Position numbers and translations under genes: made by a program. Shown piece after piece: positions 18,670 to 26,909 of a stretch of DNA of 64,000 nt (its first letter is position 1; every line of letters begins with the position of its first letter). The DNA is from Arthrobacter sp. N199823 (GTDB taxonomy: Bacteria; Actinomycetota; Actinomycetes; Actinomycetales; Micrococcaceae). Under the pieces are notes generated by a model. The model worked only from the letters and a program-made list of their open reading frames with translations. It had not been told where the DNA came from and did not search any database. The DNA lies in the NCBI RefSeq assembly GCF_002929705.1, contig NZ_PJIN01000005.1, positions 300,634 to 364,633 on the forward strand, written 5' to 3'.

Positions 18670-19292
18670 TGCCCGCTCCCAGCGACGCTGCTGCGGTAAT
18701 TCCTGAACAAATCAGCACAGCGTTACCGCCTTTCGAGGTCCTCATCACCCATCATGGCGCCGCAGTGTTGCGCGTGTGCCGTGCGCTGGTTGGCCCCACG
18801 GATGCCGACGATGTCTGGCAGGAAACATTTTTGGCAGCCCTACGCGTCTACCCGAGCACCGGGAGTGTCCGCAATAGGGAGGCCTGGCTGGTCACGATCG
18901 CCCGCAACAAGGCAATGGACCATCATAGGAAAGCGGCGCGGCTTCCGTTGCCCGACGGCGGCCCCGGAAGTGGCGAGCAGGGACTAGGCGCCCTCACAGT
19001 CGGCGAGCACGGCGTAGACGAGCACGGCGCTGGCGAGACGGGGCACGGCGGAGGCGACGTCGTCGTCCGTTCCGTGGAGGCGGGGGAAACGGCTGCTGCT
19101 GTGTGGGCGGCGCTGGCCACCCTGACACCAATGCAGCGTGAAGCTGTTGTTTATCACCACTTAGCCGGGCTGCGATATGCCGAGGTGGCAGGGATTTTGG
19201 GTAATTCCGAAGCGGCTGCGCGCAGGGCCGCGGCGGACGGCATGAGGGCGCTCCGGGCGCTGCTGGACCATGAAAGGACGCAGAAGCAATGA
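18669..19292 (+). CDS. ECF-type RNA polymerase sigma factor
   Basis: This 207-residue sigma factor has region 2 at about 30-95 (DADDVWQETFLAALR, then REAWLVTIARNKAMDHHRK) and region 4 at about 150-200 (LTPMQREAVVYHHLAGLRYAEVAGIL). The linker between them is long and rich in Gly, Glu and His (EHGVDEHGAGETGHGGG). Start and stop overlap the two flanking methyltransferase genes by 1 and 4 bases, so all three are co-translated. This context suggests a role in the response to DNA alkylation. No separate anti-sigma gene is adjacent. Confidence 0.88.
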   Translation: MPAPSDAAAVIPEQISTALPPFEVLITHHGAAVLRVCRALVGPTDADDVWQETFLAALRVYPSTGSVRNREAWLVTIARNKAMDHHRKAARLPLPDGGPGSGEQGLGALTVGEHGVDEHGAGETGHGGGDVVVRSVEAGETAAAVWAALATLTPMQREAVVYHHLAGLRYAEVAGILGNSEAAARRAAADGMRALRALLDHERTQKQ

Positions 19293-19903
19293 ACACTGTG
19301 AAGGTAGCTGGGCTGCTCGCCCCTATCGTTGACGGCGAGGATGCCGCGGTGGCGAATCTGGCCGCACAGTTCACAGCCGCCGCATCGGCGCAGGGGCTCG
19401 TGGATGTTGCGTATCGGATGATTGATTCACCCGTAGGACAGCTGTTGCTGGCCGGAACCGAGGCGGGGCTGGTGCGGGTGGCGTTCGCCGTTGAGGGGCA
19501 CGATTCCGTGCTGGAAGCCCTCTGCGCCGCTGTCAGCCCGCGGATTATGCGTGCCCCGGCACGGCTGGATGCTGCGGCCCGGGAACTTGACGAGTATTTT
19601 CAGGGGCGCAGGCAAAGTTTCGATCTGCCGTTGGACTTCCGGCTGGCACAAGGGTTCAGGCGTGAGGTGCTGGGCCATCTGCCGGAGATTGGCTACGGGC
19701 AGACGGCCAGTTATGCGGCAGTGGCGGCTATGACGTCCAGTCCCCGGGCTGTGCGCGCAGTGGGGACGGCCTGCGCGCGCAATCCGCTCCCGCTTGTGGT
19801 GCCCTGCCACCGGGTGATCCGCTCCGATGGCAGCCAAGGCGCATACTTGGGCGGCGCGGAAGCAAAATCGCTGCTGCTCGCGCTCGAAGCCGGTGCGAAG
19901 TAG
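19289..19903 (+). CDS. Second methylated-DNA cysteine methyltransferase with N-terminal extension (Ogt2)
   Basis: This 204-residue protein is an alkyl-guanine transferase with active Cys173 in VVPCHRVIR, an intact arginine finger (VRAVGTACARNP) and the Tyr helix (ASYAAVA). Compared with Ogt1 it carries about 40 extra N-terminal residues (VKVAGLLAPIVDGEDAAVAN and onward) predicted helical. The ATG overlaps the sigma stop (ATGA). Such an extension directly after a sigma gene could serve as a regulatory or sigma-binding element; that is conjecture. No clear terminator follows immediately, but a long hairpin begins 35 bp after the stop. Confidence 0.88.
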   Translation: MNTVKVAGLLAPIVDGEDAAVANLAAQFTAAASAQGLVDVAYRMIDSPVGQLLLAGTEAGLVRVAFAVEGHDSVLEALCAAVSPRIMRAPARLDAAARELDEYFQGRRQSFDLPLDFRLAQGFRREVLGHLPEIGYGQTASYAAVAAMTSSPRAVRAVGTACARNPLPLVVPCHRVIRSDGSQGAYLGGAEAKSLLLALEAGAK

Positions 19904-19937
19904 GCCCTATGCCGCTTCACCTCACACTGCCCCACGT

Positions 19938-20007
19938 CGAGTCAGACGGAGAGCCGTTGAGGCAGACGTAGCGCTACGTCTACCTCAACGGCTCTCCGTC
20001 TGACTCG
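19938..20007. repeat. 70-bp near-perfect palindrome after the Ogt operon
   Basis: Two 35-base arms (19938-19972 and 19973-20007) are complementary with a single mismatch and no loop. No T-run follows. It may end the Ogt-sigma-Ogt transcript or be a mobile palindromic element. The remainder of the gap to proC (20008-20417) contains only the possible TetR remnant below; nothing else was recognised. Confidence 0.65.
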
Positions 20008-20084
20008 GCGAAAATGCCCGGTATGGCGGCCGGCTTCGCGCGGCGCGAGCAGACGGGTGCGAGCGAGGGAGGGAATAGCTTTGC

Positions 20085-20209
20085 GCCCAGGCCTGAGCGA
20101 GGTTGGGATCAAACTGCGCGGCGCCGATGAGTTCCCACATCGGTTTCCCCGCTCCTCCCACGGTCATAAGGTCGAAGAACGCCCCAAGCTGCGTCACTAA
20201 ATCTGAGCA
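20085..20209 (-). pseudogene. Possible remnant of a TetR-family regulator C-terminus
   Basis: On the minus strand a short open stretch reads LVTQLGAFFDLM, then GKPMWELIGAAQFDPNLAQAW, which resembles part of a TetR-family C-terminal domain. It has no proper start, no HTH upstream, and the reading loses protein-like character after about residue 40. It is either a gene relic or chance. Only a similarity search could decide. Confidence 0.25.
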
Positions 20210-20417
20210 ACGGCAGGATCCACTGTGTCGGCTCTGGGCTAATGGTTCACCAAAATAGACGGCACTCTGCGAAAAGTCAGAAGCGCGTCGTCTACCTCGG
20301 TATGGGTGCGCCTAACGCGGCGATGGTGTCCTGAGCAAAATATTGGCTCAGTCGGTGGCCAGCGCGAACGCTTGTTGAGATGTGAGCCGCTCAACAGGCC
20401 CTCTAGCAGCAAGGGCG

Positions 20418-21254
20418 TTACTTGCCGCCGAGTTCTTCCGTAATTTGGGCGGCACGGGCTGCGGCTGCCTTTGCTCCGGCCTCGATGATGCCGGGCAGAC
20501 CCAGACGATCGAACGTGGCAATGGCCTGCTCCGTTGTGCCGTTGGGGCTGGTGACCGCCCGGCGCATTTGCGCAGCATCTGCACCGGGTTCTGCCAGCAT
20601 GAGGCCAGCCCCTGCCACGGTTTCACGGGCAAGAACCTGAGCGATCGCCGGTTCCATTCCAAAGCTCTCGGCCGCTGCTGCCATCGCTTCAGCCAAGTAG
20701 AAAGCATAAGCCGGACCGGAGCCGCTAATGGCAGACACCGCGTTCTGCTGATCTTCGGGAATGTCGATGACCACTCCGGAACCGGCGAAGACTTCGTGAG
20801 CGGTGGAGAGGTGGTGCTCGTCAACGCTGCTTCCACCAGAAAGGGCCACCACGCCCCGGCCTACCTGCAGAGGGGTGTTGGGCATGGAACGGATGACTGG
20901 TTGTCCGGGCTTCAACGCATCTTCCAGCTGAGCGAGAGATACGGCTGCGGCCACGCTGATGACTACTGTTTCAGCTTGCAGCGCATCGGCAATTTCCCGG
21001 CAGAGCGCCTGGATGCCAACAGGCTTGACGCCCAAGATGACCACACCGGCACCGACCACTGCTTGAGAATTAGCGTCTGCTTCTTCATTGGAGGCCAGTG
21101 CCGTGACACCGTGACGGGTGGCCAATTCATTGGCCCGTTCGGGGCGGCGGACCGTCACCACCACGGAAAGAGGTGGCACACCGGAGGCCAACATTCCGGC
21201 AAGAATCGCTTCACCCATGGAACCGCAACCGAGAAATACAATCTTATTCGTCAT
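20418..21254 (-). CDS. proC: Pyrroline-5-carboxylate reductase
   Basis: This 278-residue enzyme performs the last step of proline synthesis, reducing pyrroline-5-carboxylate with NAD(P)H. The N-terminal Rossmann motif is FLGCGSMGEAI, and the C-terminal signature AISGSGPAYAF with the helix up to AVTSPNGTTEQAI is complete. The ATG at 21254 gives the family length; the frame runs open to 21503 but the extra part is not protein-like. It follows the isomerase and ppx genes on the same strand, as in the ppx-TIM barrel-proC order of other actinobacteria. Confidence 0.94.
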   Translation of the reverse strand: MTNKIVFLGCGSMGEAILAGMLASGVPPLSVVVTVRRPERANELATRHGVTALASNEEADANSQAVVGAGVVILGVKPVGIQALCREIADALQAETVVISVAAAVSLAQLEDALKPGQPVIRSMPNTPLQVGRGVVALSGGSSVDEHHLSTAHEVFAGSGVVIDIPEDQQNAVSAISGSGPAYAFYLAEAMAAAAESFGMEPAIAQVLARETVAGAGLMLAEPGADAAQMRRAVTSPNGTTEQAIATFDRLGLPGIIEAGAKAAAARAAQITEELGGK

Positions 21255-21425
21255 GCCCCCATCTTTCTTTGCCGAGGCACAGCATGCAACTACAGATGGT
21301 CCGCAGCCCTTAATGGCAAATGCACAGCTGGCGCCCGGGCTATTCTCAACCGCCGCCCGTAATCTTTTAATTACCTCATAAGGGTGCGAGTGATGATCGG
21401 ATTGGTCTTGTCCTGAAGACCAATC

Positions 21426-21487
21426 AAATCGCCGGAGATCTCGCCAGTGATTCCCCCCATCCACTGGTGACGAACCTCCGGCGATTT
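21426..21487. terminator. Inverted repeat between isomerase and proC
   Basis: Outer arms 21426-21437 and 21476-21487 pair over 12 bp, with an inner 6-bp stem (21444-21449 with 21462-21467). It lies 46 bp past the isomerase stop on the minus strand. T-run is poor, so partial read-through into proC is possible. Confidence 0.55.
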
Positions 21488-21532
21488 CGCATTTAACCAA
21501 CAAGTGCAGATGCCGGCAAACCGGCCAGCGGC

Positions 21533-22417
21533 CTACGGCGTCGTCTGCCCTAGGTGAACCCTGGCGAATTCGAGAGTTTCAGCCAGCCACTCTTCGCGCT
21601 GGCCAGCACCCTTGGCCTTGCGAGTGGAAATTTCGGCGACCACTGCGCCGTCGAAGCCGTTGTTGGCAATGTACTGGAGCACCTCAACACATTCCTGAGT
21701 GCCATGCCCAGGAATGAGGTGCTGGTCCTTGGTGGAGGGCGAAATGCCGTCGGTCAGGTGAATGTGGCGCAGGCGGGAACCCAGCGCCTTGGCGGCATCC
21801 AAGCTTGAAGCCCCGGCGGATGCGGCATGGGAAAAGTCCCAGGTGACGTCCTTGTAGTCCTGATCAACCGGATCCCAGTGCGGCAAATAGGCCAAGGCCT
21901 CACGCCCACGAACCCGCCACGGGTACATGTTTTCAACGGCGATGCGGATCCCGAAGGAATCGGCAATATCACGCACACCGTGCGAAAAAGTCTCGGCGTA
22001 ATCGTTTTGCCAGCGGAAGGGCGGATGCACAACCACTACATCAGCACCCACATCGACAGCCATCTGGGCTGAGCGCTGAATCTTGTTCCAGGCACTGCCC
22101 CACACTTGTTGAGTGAGCAAAAGCGTGGGGGCATGGATGGCTAGGATGGGCTGGTCATAACGCTCGGCGAGCCGGGTCAGAGCCGCCGAATCCTGGCTGT
22201 CACCATTGTGCGTGACCAGAACCTCGACGCCGTCGTATCCCAGGTCCGCGGCCACCGCAAAACCGTCATGGACCGAGAGCGGAAAGACTGAAGCCGTGGA
22301 CAAGGCAACCGGAATATGGCGTACAGGACCGGGCGTAGCCTGTGCTTCTTGGGTCTGGCCATGGGCAAGACTGCCACTGTGGTGATGGCCGGGATTGTGC
22401 GTGCTGTGATCCGTCAT
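21533..22417 (-). CDS. Sugar phosphate isomerase/epimerase-like TIM barrel protein
   Basis: This 294-residue protein has the AP-endonuclease-2/xylose-isomerase-like fold. Metal-site candidates are the Glu of DGVEVLVTH, His of AIHAP, the Glu of IAVENMYP, Asp and His of TWDFSHAA, His of RHIHLTDG, and the Glu near the end (VVAEIS). The first 32 residues are rich in His, Gly and Gln and look disordered. It starts 6 bases after the ppx stop, so the two are an operon. The substrate is not known for this actinobacterial subgroup. Confidence 0.75.
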   Translation of the reverse strand: MTDHSTHNPGHHHSGSLAHGQTQEAQATPGPVRHIPVALSTASVFPLSVHDGFAVAADLGYDGVEVLVTHNGDSQDSAALTRLAERYDQPILAIHAPTLLLTQQVWGSAWNKIQRSAQMAVDVGADVVVVHPPFRWQNDYAETFSHGVRDIADSFGIRIAVENMYPWRVRGREALAYLPHWDPVDQDYKDVTWDFSHAASAGASSLDAAKALGSRLRHIHLTDGISPSTKDQHLIPGHGTQECVEVLQYIANNGFDGAVVAEISTRKAKGAGQREEWLAETLEFARVHLGQTTP

Positions 22418-22423
22418 TTCCGC

Positions 22424-23410
22424 CTACTTCGTATCCGAATTCTTCAGCCTAGCAACATGGGCAGGAGGGTCCAGCGGACCGTCAAAAACCAGCTGATCGA
22501 GGCGGCGCAAGATCAGTCCCTCGCGTAGCGCCCAAGGGCTGATCTGCAATTTGGTGGCCTTGAACATCTCCAGCGCAGTCTGGGCCACGAGCGCCCCTGC
22601 CAGCACCTGCTGGGCACGCGCCGCCGAAACTCCCGGTAGGTGCAGCCTATCTGCCGAGGACATGGCAGAAAGTCGCTGGGACCACAGCCCCAGATCGCTC
22701 AGGTGCAGTTCGCGGCGCACATAGGGTCCCATGGACGACGGCGCTGCCCCCGTAATGCGTGCCAGCGCCCGGAAGGTTTTGGAGGACCCTGTGACGAGGT
22801 TGGGAGCACCAAGCTCCTTGGTTGCCGCGATGGGTTCCTTCAAGGTCGCCTTGATGTATTTGCGCAGTTCCTTGATGCTCTTGGCCGTGGGCGGGTCCTC
22901 AGCAAGCCATTCGCGAGTGAGTCGGCCAACACCTAACGGCACGGAATGCGCTAGATCGGGCAGTTCGTTGGAGCCTTGTGAGATCTCGAAGGATCCGCCA
23001 CCGATGTCCAAGTTCAAAATGGTGCCGGCACCCCAACCATGCCAGCGGCGCACAGCAAAGAATGTCATGGCTGACTCTTCTTCACCCGTCAATTCAGTGA
23101 GCCGGATAGTGGTTTCGTGCTGCACCCGGTCCAGAACTTGGGCGCCGTTGGTGGACTCTCTGATGGCGGAGGTACAAAAGGCGAGGAGATCTTTGACCTT
23201 GTGCTTGGCAGCGAATTCCCAAGCCTCAAGGATGAACTCAATCAGCTCATGCTGGCCTTCGTCGGTAATGTTGCCCTCTGGATCAAGGTATTTCACCAGG
23301 CTCAGCGCCCGCTTGTGAGATGCGAACGGAACAGGATTGGCACCTGGGCGCGCATCAACGAGTAGCAAGTGAACTGTATTTGACCCGATGTCGAGCACGC
23401 CTAATCTCAT
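22424..23410 (-). CDS. ppx: Exopolyphosphatase / GppA-family phosphatase
   Basis: This 328-residue protein belongs to the sugar kinase/Hsp70/actin superfamily Ppx/GppA group, which hydrolyses polyphosphate or pppGpp. The phosphate loops are visible: LDIGSNTVHLLLVD at the N-terminus, CTSAIREST, and LDIGGGSFEIS near residue 145. It is the short form (about 300-330 residues) common in actinobacteria, lacking the C-terminal HD domain of E. coli Ppx. It precedes the isomerase gene by 6 bases. Confidence 0.88.
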   Translation of the reverse strand: MRLGVLDIGSNTVHLLLVDARPGANPVPFASHKRALSLVKYLDPEGNITDEGQHELIEFILEAWEFAAKHKVKDLLAFCTSAIRESTNGAQVLDRVQHETTIRLTELTGEEESAMTFFAVRRWHGWGAGTILNLDIGGGSFEISQGSNELPDLAHSVPLGVGRLTREWLAEDPPTAKSIKELRKYIKATLKEPIAATKELGAPNLVTGSSKTFRALARITGAAPSSMGPYVRRELHLSDLGLWSQRLSAMSSADRLHLPGVSAARAQQVLAGALVAQTALEMFKATKLQISPWALREGLILRRLDQLVFDGPLDPPAHVARLKNSDTK

Positions 23411-23436
23411 AGCCCCATTATTGCCCTTCTACCCAC

Positions 23437-23497
23437 AAAAAACGCCAAAGGCCGTCCGGTGGCGAAGCAACAATTGCGTTGATTCGCTACCGGACGG
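23437..23497 (-). terminator. Intrinsic terminator upstream of ppx
   Basis: Arms 23452-23466 and 23483-23497 pair over 15 bp with one G-U wobble, and a T-run (A-run 23437-23442 on the plus strand) follows on the minus strand. It insulates ppx from transcripts coming from the topA side. Confidence 0.75.
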
Positions 23498-23805
23498 GCT
23501 GATCATTTCCTGCGGGGGCGGTTTACTTGTGCAAGCCCGTCCGTCTGCGGTTACTGAGGACCACTGCTGCACCCAGACTGGAGTTACGCAGTTTAGTGCG
23601 GCAACGACCGCTCTGTGACCAGTACGATGGCGAATTTTCATATCTCCCCGTGAAGGCTGGAATTGTCATAGGGACTCGAGTCCCCGAAGTTGCATCCGTC
23701 ATGTGAAATGGTGATGGACAACACAAACTGGGGGCCGTTGACTTAGCTGACGGGGAGAGCCTCGGAGTAGGCAATAAGAACACTTTTGGCGCACAAAAAG
23801 GCGCA
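23498..23805. other. Gene-free gap between topA terminator and ppx terminator
   Basis: About 300 bp lie between two leftward terminators. No protein-like frame, tRNA or recognised RNA was found. It contains short direct repeats of gcgcacaaaaa near its right end. The ppx promoter is not here, because the 23437-23497 hairpin stands between; this stretch could encode a small RNA but there is no specific support. Confidence 0.3.
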
Positions 23806-23846
23806 CAAAAAGGGATACAAAAGCCCCGCCGTCAGCGGGGCTTTTG
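23806..23846 (-). terminator. Intrinsic terminator of topA
   Basis: A 12-bp stem (23818-23829 with 23835-23846) with a GC core and 5-base loop is followed on the minus strand by two T-runs. It lies 79 bp past the topA stop. Confidence 0.85.
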
Positions 23847-23924
23847 TCTCCTTGTTTTCTCCACCGAGGCGGTGGCCAACGGGCCATTGTTGTGCCCCTG
23901 AAGCAAGTCCAGGGGCACCGTATG

Positions 23925-26708
23925 CTACTTTTTGGCTGCGGCCTTCTTCGCGGGGGCCTTGGCCGCCGGCTTCTTGGCTGCCGGCTTCTTCGCTGCAGTC
24001 TTCGTGGTCCGCTTGACCGGGCCACGTGCGCGCTTGTCCGCCAAGAGTTCGATGGCGCTCTCTCGGGTCAGATCCTCAATATCGGTCCCTCGTGGCACCG
24101 TAATATTGGTGATTCCGTCGGTGATGTACGGACCGAAACGGCCTTCCTTGACCACGATCTTCTTCTCCGAAACGGGGTCATCTCCAAACTCCGCCAGGGG
24201 CGCCACGGCGGCACGTGCACCGCGCTGCTTGGGCTGGGAGTAGATCTCCAGCGCCGCATCCAACGTGATCGTGAAGATTTCCTCTTCGCTGCCGATGGAC
24301 CGTGAATCGGAGCCCTTCTTCAGGTACGGACCAAAGCGGCCGTTCTGCACCGTGATCTCATTGCCTTCGGCATCCGTGCCCAAGACTCGCGGCAGGCTCA
24401 TGATGGCCAGCGCCTCGTCCAGGGTTACCGTATCCACTGTCATGGTCTTGAAGATGGATCCTGTGCGAGGCTTGGCCTTGACAGGCTTCTTCGGCGGTTT
24501 CGGCTTGCCGTTCTTGTAGTACTCAACGGGCTGGTTGGCGATTTCTTCGGCCGTCATCTCCGGAATAACTTCGGTGACATACGGGCCGTAGCGACCGTTT
24601 TTGGCCACCACGGTGTGCCCCGACTCGGGATCAACGCCGAGTACCCGTTCCTCAGGCGCCGCTGTCTCCATGAGCTCCTGAGCCTTGGCAGGCGTCAGCT
24701 CATCCGGAGCCAGATCCTCGGGAACATTGGCGCGGGCTGCTTCAATGATCTCCCCGGTCTTGGCGTCCAATGTGGGGACAGTGCTTTCCAGATACGGACC
24801 AAACTTGCCCACGCGCAGCACCAACGTGTCGGTGATGGGCATCGAGTTGATGTCTCGAGCGTCAATCTCGCCAAGGTTGTTCACAATGGCTTGCAAGCCC
24901 TTGTTGTCAACGTCGCCGAAGTAGAAGTGCTTGAGCCAGTCGGAACCTTGCTCCTGGCCGTTGGCGATCCTATCCAGGCCCTTTTCCATGCCGGCGGTGA
25001 ATTCGTAATCCACGTAATCGGTGAAATGCAGTTCCAGCAGGCGCACCACGGAGAACGCAATCCAGCTCGGCACCAGAGCTGAGCCCTGCTTGCTGACGTA
25101 GCCGCGGTCCATGATGGTGGACAACGTGGAGGCGTAGGTGGACGGGCGGCCAATACCGCGCTCTTCCATTTCCTTCGTCAACGATGCTTCCGTGAAGCGC
25201 GGCGGAGGTGACGTCTCGTGGCCATTGGCCTGAACTTCAGCTGCCTGAAGTTTGTCATTTTCCTTGACGTTGGGCAGGCGGCGATCCGAATCATCGGAAT
25301 CGTTGCGTGACTCGTCGCGGCCTTCCTCGTAGGCGGCCAGGAAGCCGCGGAAGGTGATGACAGTACCGGAGGCCGAGAATTCAGCGTCTTGTCCGTCAGC
25401 GACGCCGCCGATGGCTGTGGCACCCAACTTGATGGTCGCAGTCGAGCCCTTGGCGTCTGCCATCTGGGAGGCGACGGTGCGCTTCCAGATCAGTTCGTAG
25501 AGTTTGAATTCGTCCCTACCCAAGGCGCTGGCGACCTGGGCCGGGGTGCGGAAGGAGTCACCGGCGGGGCGGATGGCCTCGTGGGCTTCCTGCGCGTTGG
25601 CGCTCTTGCTTGCGTAAACGCGCTTGGCTGTAGGCACAAATTCGGGGCCGTACAGTTCTGATGCCTGGCGGCGGGCGGCGTTGACGGCTTCATCGCTCAA
25701 GGAGGATGAATCGGTACGCATGTAGGTGATGTAACCGTTTTCATACAGGCGCTGGGCGGTCTGCATGGTGGATTTGGAGGAGAAGCGCAGCTTGCGGCCG
25801 GCCTCCTGCTGCAGGGTCGACGTCGTAAACGGCGCGGCCGGGCGGCGAGTGTAGGGCTTGTGCTCGACTGAGCGGACGGCAAAGCTGACGTCCTGCAGGG
25901 CCGAGGCGAGAGCCTTGGCTGCCACTTCATCCAGATGGGCCACGTTCTTGCCGGTCAGCTGGCCCTGATCGTTGAAGTCGCGACCAGATGCCACGCGCTT
26001 GCCGTCAACGGCGGCAAGTTTGGCGCTGAATGACTCACCGGTTTCCGGCGTGAAGGTGCCCGCCAGGTCCCAGTAGTTGGCCGAACGGAACGCCATCCGC
26101 TCACGCTCACGCTCCACCACCATGCGCGTCACCACGGACTGCACGCGGCCAGCGGACAGCTTGGGCGCAACCTTGCGCCACAGCACAGGAGAGAGCTCGT
26201 AACCGAACAGGCGGTCCACCACGCGGCGGGTTTCCTGCGCATCCACCAGATCGGTATCCAGTTCACGCAAGTTGCCCAAGGCTCGCTGCAGAGACTCCTT
26301 GGTGATTTCAGCAAATGTCATGCGGTACACGGGTACCTTGGGCTTGAGCACCTCGAGCAGGTGCCACGCGATGGCTTCGCCTTCGCGATCCCCATCAGTT
26401 GCGAGGTAAAGTTCGTCGGCGTCTTTGAGCTGTGCCTTGAGCTCCGCAACCTTTTTCTTCTTATCGGAAGAGACCACGTAGTACGGCTTGAAATTGTTCT
26501 CAAGATCGACAGCGAACTTACCGATCGAGGACTTTTTCAGCTCCGCAGGCAGCTCGGAAGGCTGCGGCAGGTCACGGATGTGCCCAATGGAGGCTTCGAC
26601 AACGAAACCCTCGCCGAGGTACTTCGCGATGGTCTTGCTTTTGGCAGGGGACTCGACAATCACGAGCTTTTTGCCGGTCTTGGGCTTGCTAGCTGCCTTG
26701 GTGGGCAC
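23925..26708 (-). CDS. topA: DNA topoisomerase I
   Basis: This 927-residue type IA topoisomerase relaxes negative supercoils. The Toprim domain starts at KKLVIVESPAKSKTIAKYL and includes ATDGDREGEAIAWH; catalytic Tyr329 lies in YITYMRTDSSS. The C-terminal half has the actinobacterial repeat domains (GRFGPYL-type units near 650, 730, 780 and 850) and ends in a Lys/Ala/Pro-rich tail. No zinc-finger cysteines are present, as is usual in actinobacteria. The start is GTG at 26708 with AGGAG before it. It stands alone with its own terminator. Confidence 0.96.
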   Translation of the reverse strand: MPTKAASKPKTGKKLVIVESPAKSKTIAKYLGEGFVVEASIGHIRDLPQPSELPAELKKSSIGKFAVDLENNFKPYYVVSSDKKKKVAELKAQLKDADELYLATDGDREGEAIAWHLLEVLKPKVPVYRMTFAEITKESLQRALGNLRELDTDLVDAQETRRVVDRLFGYELSPVLWRKVAPKLSAGRVQSVVTRMVVERERERMAFRSANYWDLAGTFTPETGESFSAKLAAVDGKRVASGRDFNDQGQLTGKNVAHLDEVAAKALASALQDVSFAVRSVEHKPYTRRPAAPFTTSTLQQEAGRKLRFSSKSTMQTAQRLYENGYITYMRTDSSSLSDEAVNAARRQASELYGPEFVPTAKRVYASKSANAQEAHEAIRPAGDSFRTPAQVASALGRDEFKLYELIWKRTVASQMADAKGSTATIKLGATAIGGVADGQDAEFSASGTVITFRGFLAAYEEGRDESRNDSDDSDRRLPNVKENDKLQAAEVQANGHETSPPPRFTEASLTKEMEERGIGRPSTYASTLSTIMDRGYVSKQGSALVPSWIAFSVVRLLELHFTDYVDYEFTAGMEKGLDRIANGQEQGSDWLKHFYFGDVDNKGLQAIVNNLGEIDARDINSMPITDTLVLRVGKFGPYLESTVPTLDAKTGEIIEAARANVPEDLAPDELTPAKAQELMETAAPEERVLGVDPESGHTVVAKNGRYGPYVTEVIPEMTAEEIANQPVEYYKNGKPKPPKKPVKAKPRTGSIFKTMTVDTVTLDEALAIMSLPRVLGTDAEGNEITVQNGRFGPYLKKGSDSRSIGSEEEIFTITLDAALEIYSQPKQRGARAAVAPLAEFGDDPVSEKKIVVKEGRFGPYITDGITNITVPRGTDIEDLTRESAIELLADKRARGPVKRTTKTAAKKPAAKKPAAKAPAKKAAAKK

Positions 26709-26909
26709 GGTACTCCTACAGGGAATGAAAGGTGGACGAACGGCGTCCCCAAGAGCCTAGTTCACCATATTTTTACCGCGAAAGCGTATTGCGTGGGAAA
26801 CGGAGTGAGGAAAACCGTCAGTTTTTAAGCCTCTTCGTGGCCAAGCTCATTCATTTTCGCAGGCATGTGAAGTTCGACGGCGCTTAGCTGGCACTACCGC
26901 TTGGGCCTG

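Noticed and set aside
23660-23700. GGGACTCGAGTCCCC stretch resembling a tRNA T-arm
   Set aside because: The loop is too short and no acceptor, anticodon or D-arm can be folded around it.
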